DNA of 7,397 nt from Bryobacterales bacterium (GTDB taxonomy: Bacteria > Acidobacteriota > Terriglobia > Bryobacterales > Bryobacteraceae), in the NCBI GenBank assembly GCA_025462985.1, contig JAOAPP010000138.1:1-7397 (forward strand). The letters run 5' to 3'. The notes beneath the pieces are model-generated. The model was not told the DNA's origin, ran no database searches, and saw only the letters and a program-made list of their open reading frames with translations. A program made the position numbers and the translations under genes. Of the stretch, positions 1 through 5,826 are shown piece after piece (positions within the stretch are counted from its first letter, which is position 1; the number at the start of each line of letters is the position of its first letter).

Positions 1-338
1 TGGCCTGCCGCGTGGCGCTGGAGTTCTTCGACGTGCTGGACGAACTGATGCCGCAGATTAACTCCGTAGGCGGCTACTTCCGCATGAAGCTGACGGAAAT
101 GATGCGCGACTTTCCGTTCATCAGGGAGGTGCGCGGGCACGGTTTGATGATCGGCGTGGAACTGGACTTCGTCTGCAAGCACCTGGTGATGGAGGGCATC
201 AAAGAAGGTGTTCTCTTCACCGCTACTCACGTCACCGTCCTGAGATTTCTGCCGCCTTACATCATTACAGAGCAGGATGTAGACTGCGCGACGGCGGCTC
301 TGCGGAAAATTCTGTCGGCCGCAAAGCCCGTTTCCTAG
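1..338 (+). CDS. argD: Acetylornithine aminotransferase, C-terminal part (5' end outside window)
   Basis: This is the C-terminal ~112 residues of a fold-type I, class III PLP-dependent aminotransferase; the frame enters from the left edge (first full codon at base 3) and ends at TAG 336-338. Visible class III features are ACRVALEFFDVL, the VRGHGLMIGVEL segment (the usual 'vRG.GLm.gve' stretch of the small domain), and FTATHVTVLRFLPPYIITEQDVD. The VLRFLPP arginine is the residue that binds the substrate alpha-carboxylate in the acetylornithine/ornithine aminotransferase group. ArgD converts N-acetylglutamate semialdehyde to N-acetylornithine in cytoplasmic arginine synthesis. The VLRFLPP..IT signature favours ArgD, but ornithine, succinylornithine or another class III aminotransferase cannot be excluded because the catalytic lysine region lies outside the window. 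The gene converges on manC with 15 nt between stop codons. Confidence 0.8.
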   Translation, partial: ACRVALEFFDVLDELMPQINSVGGYFRMKLTEMMRDFPFIREVRGHGLMIGVELDFVCKHLVMEGIKEGVLFTATHVTVLRFLPPYIITEQDVDCATAALRKILSAAKPVS

Positions 339-353
339 CCGGGACGCAGCGGC

Positions 354-1427
354 TTAAAGCAGCTCTTCGCGTTTCTGAGCGTCGAGCTGCTTCACAATTT
401 TGCTGACATCCTGGGCTTTGCTGCGGCTTGCCACGAGCAGGGCATCGGGCGTGTCGACCACGATCAGGCTGTCGACTCCGACGAGCGCCACGGTCTTCGA
501 AGCGTTCACGTAATTGCCTCGGCTTTCTTCCACCACCAGATCGCCGCGCGAGGCATTTCCGTTGGCGTCCTTGGAGGCGAGATCATAAACTGCTTCCCAG
601 CTGCCCACATCGTTCCAACCGATATCGTCGAGAGCAATGCCGGCCACTTTCTCCGCCTTCTCGATAATGGCGTAATCGACCGAGATGTTGTCGCACAGCG
701 GATACACTTCGGCGAGCCGGGCGCCGAACTGTTTGCTTTTAAACGAGGGCAGGCCGGCAAGCAGCGTGGCCATCTTAGGCGTGTGATGGCGAATCAGGTC
801 CACCACGGTGGAAGCTCGCCAGAAGAATGTTCCGGAGTTCCAGAAGAAATTGCCGCGCTCCACAAAGCGCTTCGCCGTTTTCTCGTCAGGCTTTTCACGG
901 AAGCTTGTGACTGGAGCCGCGACGGTCTCGCCGGACTTCACATTCTTTGGAAATTCGATGTAGCCATATCCGGTCTCCGCCCACCGGGGTTGAAGCCCGA
1001 GCACCACGACATTGCTGGACTCGGCGGCTTTGAAGGCGGCCTTCACGAAGCTACGGAAGCGCGCTTCTTTCGTGATCAGATGATCGGCGGGAAAGACACC
1101 CATGACCGCCTCCGGGTCGAGGTCCGAAAGGATCTGCGCCGCGAGTGCGATACAGGGGGCCGTGTTGCGCTGTGCAGGTTCAGCGACGATCTGCGTTTTG
1201 GGAACTTCCGGCAACTGTTTACGGATTTCCGCCTGGAGGTCCGCATTCGTGATCACCCACACATTCTCGGGCGGGACGACACCTTTCAATCGATCCACGG
1301 TTTGCTGGATCAGGGTACGTTCCCCAAAGAACCGGAGCACCTGTTTAGCGTTTTTCTTTCGGCTCTGCGGCCAGAAACGGGTACCACGGCCTCCGGCCAT
1401 GATGATTCCGTATCGATGATTCGGCAT
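354..1427 (-). CDS. manC: Mannose-1-phosphate guanylyltransferase
   Basis: Forms GDP-mannose from mannose-1-phosphate and GTP in the cytoplasm, the donor for mannose-, fucose- and rhamnose-containing glycans. The 357-residue protein has the nucleotidyltransferase signature AGGRGTRFWP at residues 11-20, followed by the KQVLRFFG segment, AEPAQRNTAPCIALAA (82-97), FPADH (112-116, metal/nucleotide region), FREKP (176-180), NSGTFFWRAST (197-207) and DIGWNDVGSWEAVYDL (268-283). All are typical of the ManC/GMP group. The length matches the short form lacking the C-terminal cupin phosphomannose isomerase domain found in bifunctional enzymes. ATG 1425-1427 is chosen because the signature starts a few residues in; there is no good Shine-Dalgarno before it. 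It follows lepB by 50 nt on the same strand with no visible terminator, so co-transcription is likely. The distant glycosyltransferase at 3916 may use its product (inference). Confidence 0.93.
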   Translation of the reverse strand: MPNHRYGIIMAGGRGTRFWPQSRKKNAKQVLRFFGERTLIQQTVDRLKGVVPPENVWVITNADLQAEIRKQLPEVPKTQIVAEPAQRNTAPCIALAAQILSDLDPEAVMGVFPADHLITKEARFRSFVKAAFKAAESSNVVVLGLQPRWAETGYGYIEFPKNVKSGETVAAPVTSFREKPDEKTAKRFVERGNFFWNSGTFFWRASTVVDLIRHHTPKMATLLAGLPSFKSKQFGARLAEVYPLCDNISVDYAIIEKAEKVAGIALDDIGWNDVGSWEAVYDLASKDANGNASRGDLVVEESRGNYVNASKTVALVGVDSLIVVDTPDALLVASRSKAQDVSKIVKQLDAQKREELL

Positions 1428-1477
1428 CGTTGTTGTATTGACAGTGTCGCATCCTCACCCGGGATGGACACCAGCCG

Positions 1478-2329
1478 CTACGGTGTCGGGGAGCCCGGGT
1501 TGAGTGGCAATGCATGATCGGAAAGCCTGGAATCCGGGAAGCCGCGGATCACGTTGAACGTGCGGCTCCAGCGAGTGCGTGTGAAGAAGTGCTCGCCCAG
1601 ATCGATGAAATGAGAAAACAGCGAATTCACAGAGGAGCCGGCCAGATCTTCGGTAGAGGCCCGGTAAGACCAGTAGATGAGCAGCGGTTTGCCGATAATG
1701 TAATCCCTGGGTACAAAGCCCCAGTACCGGCTGTCGAGCGAGTTGTCCCGGTTATCTCCCATCGCGAAATAAGAGTTGGGCGGAACGACTACTTCGCCAT
1801 TGACCACATGATGGTCGAGCATGCTTCGCTGCAGTTGCGCCTGCAGCCCTTCGGCAAACATATACGGCTCACCGGGGAAGTTATCCCGGCCGGCATCATA
1901 CGGGAACTTGTGGTAGACGTACGGTTCATAGAGCGGATGGCCGTTTCGATAGACCGTGCGCTCAACCATTTTGAGATGATCGCCGGGAAGGCCGATCACC
2001 CGTTTCACAAACGTCTGCGAAATATCGGCAGGATAGCGGAACACGATGATGTCACCGTGCTTCGGCTCCTCGTAGGGCAGCAGATATTTACTCATTGGAC
2101 CGGCGGGCGCATAGGCAAGCTTATCGACCAGCAGATGATCTCCGATCAGCAGCGTGTCCTCCATGGACCCGGTTGGAATGACAAAGGCCTGAACCAGCGT
2201 GGTGGTTCCAAACAGCAGCAGCAGTATAGTGACTGCCCACTCGGCCACCGAATTGCGCGCGGTCTCCGGCCTCTTCTTCACAACGCGGTCAGGCTGTGCG
2301 ACGTTCGCGGTAACTGTGTCTTGTGCCAT
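1478..2329 (-). CDS. lepB: Signal peptidase I
   Basis: Membrane serine protease (family S26) that removes Sec and Tat signal peptides on the outer face of the inner membrane. A charged cytoplasmic N-terminus is followed by one membrane segment at about residues 30-50, then the catalytic-serine box IPTGSMEDTLLIGD. Counted from the TTG codon at 2330-2332, the nucleophile is Ser56, and the general-base lysine is Lys110 in FVKRVIGLPGD. KHGDIIVFRYP (91-101) and GDNRDNSLDSRYWGFV (192-207) are the remaining conserved boxes. The proline usual two residues after the Ser-Met is replaced (SMED), a tolerated variation. I start at ATG 2327-2329 rather than the TTG one codon earlier because GAAGGA lies 4 nt before the ATG; the choice changes one residue. 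At about 283 residues it is normal in length. The region between residues 125 and 180 is a long insertion typical of Gram-negative LepB. Probably heads a two-gene unit with manC. Confidence 0.96.
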   Translation of the reverse strand: MAQDTVTANVAQPDRVVKKRPETARNSVAEWAVTILLLLFGTTTLVQAFVIPTGSMEDTLLIGDHLLVDKLAYAPAGPMSKYLLPYEEPKHGDIIVFRYPADISQTFVKRVIGLPGDHLKMVERTVYRNGHPLYEPYVYHKFPYDAGRDNFPGEPYMFAEGLQAQLQRSMLDHHVVNGEVVVPPNSYFAMGDNRDNSLDSRYWGFVPRDYIIGKPLLIYWSYRASTEDLAGSSVNSLFSHFIDLGEHFFTRTRWSRTFNVIRGFPDSRLSDHALPLNPGSPTP

Positions 2330-2508
2330 CAAATCCTTCAGTAGCAGACGTCGATCAAACCGATTCGGACCGGCCGATCATCGGTTTCCGTAGTAATCAC
2401 GCTCGAGTTCCATTGTATCGTCTGGTATACCCGACCATATCGCGATAGGCTGATAGGGATATTGCCTCAATCAACAGCGCCGGGGCGAACAGTCGGGATA
2501 GGTAAGAA
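2330..2508. promoter_or_regulatory. Divergent lepB / BON-protein intergenic region
   Basis: This 179-nt spacer must hold promoters for lepB (-) and the BON-domain gene (+). A -10-like TACAAT lies on the minus strand (complement of 2412-2417), giving lepB a leader of about 75-80 nt, but I see no matching -35. On the plus strand TTGTAT 2413-2418 and CATATC 2436-2441 are 17 nt apart; each matches only three of six consensus bases. The 8-bp palindrome GGTATACC (2424-2431) sits between them. The BON gene has a modest ribosome site (AGGTAAG) just before ATG 2509. No strong terminator or riboswitch-like structure is evident. Confidence 0.25.
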
Positions 2509-3513
2509 ATGAAACGTTTTCAATTCGCAGGCATCGCAGCCGTCGCGCTGCTTTCGTTCGGGTCGGCTTGCACCAAGCCTGGGCCGAGCGACGAGACCAT
2601 CAGCAATGACATCAAGGCGAAGTTGTACTCCGACGCCACGACCAAAGCGGCAAACATCAATGTCGCCGTGAAGGATGGCGCGGTCACGCTGAGCGGTGAT
2701 GTTCCCAGTTCCGACGTTGAACTAGAGGCGATGAAAGTTGCAAATGGCGCGCCGGGGGTCCGAGGCGTCGCCGACCAGCTCAAGGTGAATACGGCAATGG
2801 CGACGCCCAACCAGTTGCCTGACGCGGGCTCGCCACCGCCCGCGGGGCAGGCTGCAACAACGCCTCCTCCTGTGAATCCAGCGCCTGCCGCTGCGCCCGA
2901 GCGGGAAAGGAGCCAGCCCGTGTCGCAGCCCGGGCCGACAGGTGCGCCCGTCGCAACTGCTGCCGTACGAAGGGAAGCTTCGGAGCCGGCCAAATTGACG
3001 GTGCCCGCCGGCGCCACTGCGGCGGTGCGAATGATCGACTCAATCGATTCCTCCAAGAACACGGAAGGACAAGTTTTCCGAGCTTCGTTAAGTGATCCCT
3101 TGATGTCGGGAAGCAGAGTGGTTGTTCCTGCGGGCGCAAATGCCTCTGTCCTGCTGGCGGGAGCACGAGGGGCCGGCCGAATCAAGGGGAACGCTTCCCT
3201 CGAAGTGCGGCTGGCGAGCATCGAGTATAACGGTGAGAGCTATAAGGTGGACAGCAGTTCCGTCCAGGAGGTGGGCAAGGGCGGTCGAGGAAAATCGACT
3301 GCCGTGCGGACGGGAATTGGCGCAGCGGCTGGCGCGGTTATCGGCGCTCTTGCCGGAGGGGGCAAAGGGGCGGCGATCGGATCGATGGCGGGCGGCGGAG
3401 CGGGATTCGGCGTCAACGCGCTGACGCATGGAAGTCAGGTAAAGATTCCCTCTGAGACGGTGCTTACCTTCACGCTACAGGCTCCCTTGACAGTGACGAA
3501 GGCGCGTCGGTAG
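2509..3513 (+). CDS. Exported BON-domain / glycine-zipper envelope protein
   Basis: This 334-residue protein is of unassigned function and probably cell-envelope located. The N-terminus has Lys2-Arg3 and a hydrophobic core at about 7-17, then FGSAC with Cys21; this could be a lipobox, but position -3 is Gly rather than the usual Leu, so lipidation is uncertain. Residues 28-95 fit a BON domain (SDETISNDIKAKL, then VAVKDGAVTLSGDV, then APGVRGVADQLKV), which in OsmY-like proteins is thought to bind phospholipid or envelope. A Pro/Ala-rich linker covers about 97-150. Residues 160-250 carry two related motifs, VPAGATAAV and VPAGANASV, the second followed by AGRIKGNASLEVRLASI. Residues 269-303 form a glycine zipper with repeated G-x3-G spacing and GGGKGAAIGSMAGGG, capable of membrane insertion. 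The protein ends with a beta-rich tail (IPSETVLTFTLQAPL). This arrangement recalls hypothetical proteins I associate with Acidobacteriota (memory, not a search). Confidence 0.85.
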   Translation: MKRFQFAGIAAVALLSFGSACTKPGPSDETISNDIKAKLYSDATTKAANINVAVKDGAVTLSGDVPSSDVELEAMKVANGAPGVRGVADQLKVNTAMATPNQLPDAGSPPPAGQAATTPPPVNPAPAAAPERERSQPVSQPGPTGAPVATAAVRREASEPAKLTVPAGATAAVRMIDSIDSSKNTEGQVFRASLSDPLMSGSRVVVPAGANASVLLAGARGAGRIKGNASLEVRLASIEYNGESYKVDSSSVQEVGKGGRGKSTAVRTGIGAAAGAVIGALAGGGKGAAIGSMAGGGAGFGVNALTHGSQVKIPSETVLTFTLQAPLTVTKARR

Positions 3514-3519
3514 TTCTTA

Positions 3520-3843
3520 TTATTGGCGGCAGGTCGGCATCGTCGGCCTTGCCATTTCATCCAGCCTTTGATCTGGACTGACGTGGAGTTTCCGAATAGA
3601 GAAGCGGCGATCTTTGGCAAAGGGCGCTTCCTTGAGCGGGATGGCGCATGCCCCGGATTGCGAAAGCGAGGGCTGTTTCGGAGGCGCGCCGAGTGCGAAC
3701 CAACCGGAGTCTTTCCCTGGAGTCTTCGGACCGAATGGGGGAGGAAGAGCTCTCTTAAACGCATCCGAGAAATAGTCCGGCACGGTATCGGCTGAAGCCA
3801 GGCCGGCCGCAACACAGAGCAAAACGCAGCAGCGAAGACGCAC
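3520..3843 (-). CDS. Small secreted Pro/Cys-containing protein, unknown function
   Basis: I do not recognise a characterised family. The preferred start is GTG 3841-3843: GGAGG (complement of 3852-3856) lies 8 nt upstream, ideal spacing. An in-frame ATG at 3862-3864 has no Shine-Dalgarno and overlaps a probable -10 box. The 107-residue product has a Sec signal peptide, MRLRCCVLLCVAAGLASA, with likely cleavage after Ala18 (ASA^DT). The mature ~89 residues are rich in Pro, Lys and Arg and hold two cysteines (Cys66 in GACAIPL, Cys105 in PTCRQ) that could form one disulfide after export. The pattern C-x-IPL, then basic residues, then a C-terminal P-x-C recalls short secreted hypothetical proteins I associate with Acidobacteriota (memory only). 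It converges on the BON gene with only 6 nt between stop codons. Two overlapping frames were rejected because they lack a signal peptide and a ribosome site. Confidence 0.68.
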   Translation of the reverse strand: MRLRCCVLLCVAAGLASADTVPDYFSDAFKRALPPPFGPKTPGKDSGWFALGAPPKQPSLSQSGACAIPLKEAPFAKDRRFSIRKLHVSPDQRLDEMARPTMPTCRQ

Positions 3844-3860
3844 CGGAGAATCCTCCGGTG
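3841..3860. repeat. Perfect 8-bp inverted repeat over RBS and start codon
   Basis: CACCGGAG and CTCCGGTG are separated by 4 nt. On the minus strand the left arm contains most of the GGAGG ribosome site and the right arm ends with the GTG start codon of the small secreted protein gene. It could form a hairpin hiding the start in mRNA, or serve as a DNA operator, since it spans about -4 to +16 relative to the start predicted from the upstream promoter. There is no T-run, so it is not an intrinsic terminator. Confidence 0.8.
3852..3856 (-). promoter_or_regulatory. Shine-Dalgarno deciding the GTG start of the small secreted protein
   Basis: GGAGG on the minus strand lies 8 nt before GTG 3841-3843. 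It falls inside the reading frame that would begin at ATG 3864, which argues for the GTG as the true start. Confidence 0.7.
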
Positions 3861-3862
3861 AC

Positions 3863-3892
3863 ATTGTATCGCCGGTAAATTGAGGTTCCCAA
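3863..3892 (-). promoter_or_regulatory. Sigma70-type promoter for the small secreted protein gene
   Basis: On the minus strand TTGGGA (complement of 3887-3892, 4 of 6 consensus bases) and TACAAT (complement of 3863-3868, 5 of 6) are separated by 18 nt. The predicted transcription start near 3856 gives a very short leader beginning at or inside the inverted repeat and carrying the GGAGG ribosome site. Confidence 0.5.
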
Positions 3893-3907
3893 GTGCGCGG
3901 CTACTAT
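3880..3907 (+). promoter_or_regulatory. Possible promoter of the glycosyltransferase gene
   Basis: TTGAGG 3880-3885 and TACTAT 3902-3907, each matching 4 of 6 consensus bases, are 16 nt apart. Transcription would start near 3914, only about 2 nt before GTG 3916, so the mRNA would be almost leaderless; the match may be fortuitous. It overlaps the opposite-strand promoter at 3863-3892. Confidence 0.25.
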
Positions 3908-3915
3908 GGACTTCA

Positions 3916-5109
3916 GTGCGTCTGCTGTTTCTTTCTCCCCGAGAATCCTGGCCTCCCACAAGCGGAGCGAAGTTGAGAGATTATCACTTTGCTCGCGGGC
4001 TGGCGCAAGCCTCGGAGCTGACCTACGTCTTCTTTGGAGCGGAAGAGACCGCGTCCGAGCTCGCGGAAAATTTTGTGCCAGGAACTGCCGTGGTGGCGGT
4101 GCCGCCGCCCGCCAAGTACTCTCCTCAAAAAATCCTGCGCGGCCTGGTGGGGAAGTATCCGCTGCCGGTGCAGAACTACACGACGGAGGAAATGGCGCAG
4201 AAGATTTCGGAGCTGCTCCGCGAACGGCAGTTCGATATCGTTCATCTGGACAGTATTCATTTCGCCGCGTATTTGCCTCTGGTGCGACGACTCAGGCCGG
4301 GCGCTAAGGTGGTCTTGAACTGGCACAATATCGAATCGGAGTTGATGGCGCGTTACGCGGAAGGCGCGAGTTCGCTGCCTCGCAAACTTTACGCGACGGT
4401 TACGGCGCGGCAGATGCGGCTGCTGGAGAACTCGATGCTTCGCTCGTGCCACGCGCACATTGTTTGCAGCGAGCGGGAACGCGACATTCTTTCGCGCGGA
4501 AACTACAACGCCCGCATTGCGGTGACGCCGAATGGCGTCGATACAGAGTATTTCTCTCCGGAGAACGGCACGGCAGTTGAAAAGAAGTTGGTGTTTGTCG
4601 GACAGATGTCCTATCACGCGAATGCAGATGGCGTCGCCTGGTTTGTGCGGGACGCGTGGCCATCAATATGCGGAAAGTTCCCTGACGTGCGCCTTTCGAT
4701 TGTTGGGTCGAGCCCTGGTCCTGCGGTGCAGGCGCTGGCGAACGAGGCGGGCGTCGAGGTGACCGGAACGGTTCCCGATGTGAGGCCCTTCTACTCGGGC
4801 GCCTACGCAGCTATCGTTCCGCTGCTCTCGGGCGGAGGCACGCGGCTGAAGATTCTGGAAGCGATGGCCGCGGGGACGCCGGTGATTTCCACCAGGCTCG
4901 GGGCCGAAGGCCTTCCGGTGGCGGACCGGCAGGAGATTCTATTTGCCGATTCGCCCGCTTCCTGGCTTCAGGCCTTTGAATATCTCGCCGATCGGGAGCG
5001 GCGCAGTGCCCTTGTGGATCGCGCCCGGCGGTTGGCAGTCGCGCAGTTCGATTGGGATGCGATCGCAGAACGGCTCATCGAACTCTATCAGGGCTGGTCG
5101 CGAGAGTAG
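3916..5109 (+). CDS. GT4-type glycosyltransferase (GT-B fold)
   Basis: Probably transfers a sugar from a nucleotide donor to a glycan or lipid acceptor at the inner face of the cytoplasmic membrane. From GTG 3916 the 397-residue protein begins MRLLFLSPRESWPP, then SGAKLRDYHFARGLA: the first beta strand and donor/acceptor loop usual at the start of this family. That is why I prefer it to the TTG at 3880, which would add 12 unlikely residues; only a weak GGA precedes the GTG. The N-terminal Rossmann domain spans about 1-180 (FDIVHLDSIHFAAYL, LNWHNIESELMARY). The C-terminal domain contains TPNGVDTEYFSP (204-215), KKLVFVGQMSYHANADGVAWF (223-243), DVRLSIVGSSPG (257-268), GTVPDVRPFYSGA (284-296) and GGGTRLKILEAMAAGTPVIST (307-327), the GT4 donor-binding region. 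It resembles the exopolysaccharide-associated 'sugar transferase' group. Donor and acceptor are unknown; GDP-mannose from manC is possible. Its 3' end overlaps cutC by 22 nt. Confidence 0.88.
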   Translation: MRLLFLSPRESWPPTSGAKLRDYHFARGLAQASELTYVFFGAEETASELAENFVPGTAVVAVPPPAKYSPQKILRGLVGKYPLPVQNYTTEEMAQKISELLRERQFDIVHLDSIHFAAYLPLVRRLRPGAKVVLNWHNIESELMARYAEGASSLPRKLYATVTARQMRLLENSMLRSCHAHIVCSERERDILSRGNYNARIAVTPNGVDTEYFSPENGTAVEKKLVFVGQMSYHANADGVAWFVRDAWPSICGKFPDVRLSIVGSSPGPAVQALANEAGVEVTGTVPDVRPFYSGAYAAIVPLLSGGGTRLKILEAMAAGTPVISTRLGAEGLPVADRQEILFADSPASWLQAFEYLADRERRSALVDRARRLAVAQFDWDAIAERLIELYQGWSRE

Positions 5110-5798
5110 CACTGATCGGAACTGTTGTTTTTGAGCGCCGCAACGTAGTCCTCGCTTACTGCTCCTGAGTTCACGTGAGAGATACGTGCTGCTCGTCCGA
5201 CATGCACCTCATACCGCCGGGGCGATCCGTGCAGTTCGGAAAGCTGGGACGTGTCCCGGCCGATAGAGAAAAGCATCTGAATTTCCGGCGCGGACAGCGA
5301 TTGCCACTGGTCGAGCCGCGCCCGACGCGAAGACCATGAACCCTGTCCCGCAGTCGTCAGAATGCGATCGATCTGCCGATAACGCTTTAGAACTTCGATC
5401 GCGCATACCGGATCGGCGGTTTCATCAAATGCGCGATGAAACGTCACGTTGCATTTCAGATCGTGCGGCAGAAGGTCGGTCAGCGTGCACGTATCGACCT
5501 GCCCCTCTTTGAGAAACCCGAGCACCAGGCCGTCGATCGGGTATTCGGAAAAACGCTGAATGGAGCGTTGCAGGCGGCTCTTCTCGGCGGCATCGGTGAT
5601 CTCCATGGAATCCGCTTCGCGGACCATCACGCGCACGGGAATCTTGACTGACGCGACAACCTCCTCCACCAGTGAGCACGATGGCGTGAGACCTCCCTGG
5701 TTCAGATCGCGGACCAGTTCCAGGCGGTCGGCGCCGCCCCGTTCGGCTGCTATCGCCTCTTCGATAGAGGTGACAATGACTTCCAGGAAAACCGACAT
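5088..5798 (-). CDS. cutC: CutC family protein
   Basis: This 236-residue protein is a TIM-barrel protein of the CutC family. E. coli CutC was linked to copper tolerance, but that role is disputed and the biochemical function remains uncertain. Family hallmarks in order are LEVIVTSIEEAIAAERGGADRLELV (5-29), QGGLTPS (34-40), IPVRVMVR (53-60), DGLVLGFL (89-96), NVTFHRAFDE (117-126), DRILTTAGQGSW (144-155) and YEVHVGRAARIS (196-207). The length is close to the usual 240-250. The segment between about 156 and 195 is more divergent than in E. coli CutC, where a glycine-rich phosphate-site-like stretch is expected. ATG 5796-5798 starts directly at the first barrel strand, although no clear Shine-Dalgarno precedes it. 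It lies 28 nt downstream of the PIG-L gene on the same strand and is probably co-transcribed. Its last 22 nt overlap the end of the convergent glycosyltransferase gene. Confidence 0.88.
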   Translation of the reverse strand: MSVFLEVIVTSIEEAIAAERGGADRLELVRDLNQGGLTPSCSLVEEVVASVKIPVRVMVREADSMEITDAAEKSRLQRSIQRFSEYPIDGLVLGFLKEGQVDTCTLTDLLPHDLKCNVTFHRAFDETADPVCAIEVLKRYRQIDRILTTAGQGSWSSRRARLDQWQSLSAPEIQMLFSIGRDTSQLSELHGSPRRYEVHVGRAARISHVNSGAVSEDYVAALKNNSSDQCYSRDQP

Positions 5799-5826
5799 GA
5801 GCTACGAAAACAAAGTAGCAAGCAGT

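Noticed and set aside
783..1517. Plus-strand open frame of 244 codons
   Set aside because: It lies antisense to manC and the end of lepB, whose catalytic motifs are intact; its translation has no recognisable domain and is a shadow of the real genes.
1514..2344. Plus-strand open frame of 276 codons
   Set aside because: It is fully antisense to lepB, which carries all signal peptidase boxes; no motif or ribosome site supports it.
2520..3221. Minus-strand open frame of 233 codons opposite the BON gene
   Set aside because: Its Ala/Gly/Thr-rich translation follows from the GC-rich coding bias of the opposite strand; the BON frame has a signal peptide and domain matches.
3841..3860. Inverted repeat read as an intrinsic terminator
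   Set aside because: No run of T follows on either strand, and it sits at a gene start rather than after a stop codon.
3435..3959. Minus-strand frame of 174 codons overlapping the small secreted gene
   Set aside because: It lacks a signal peptide and any ribosome site. It competes with the frame that has GGAGG plus GTG and a promoter at proper spacing, and it runs into two neighbouring genes.
3913..4617. Minus-strand frame of 234 codons opposite the glycosyltransferase
   Set aside because: Arg- and His-rich composition with no domain; it is antisense to a clear GT4 protein.
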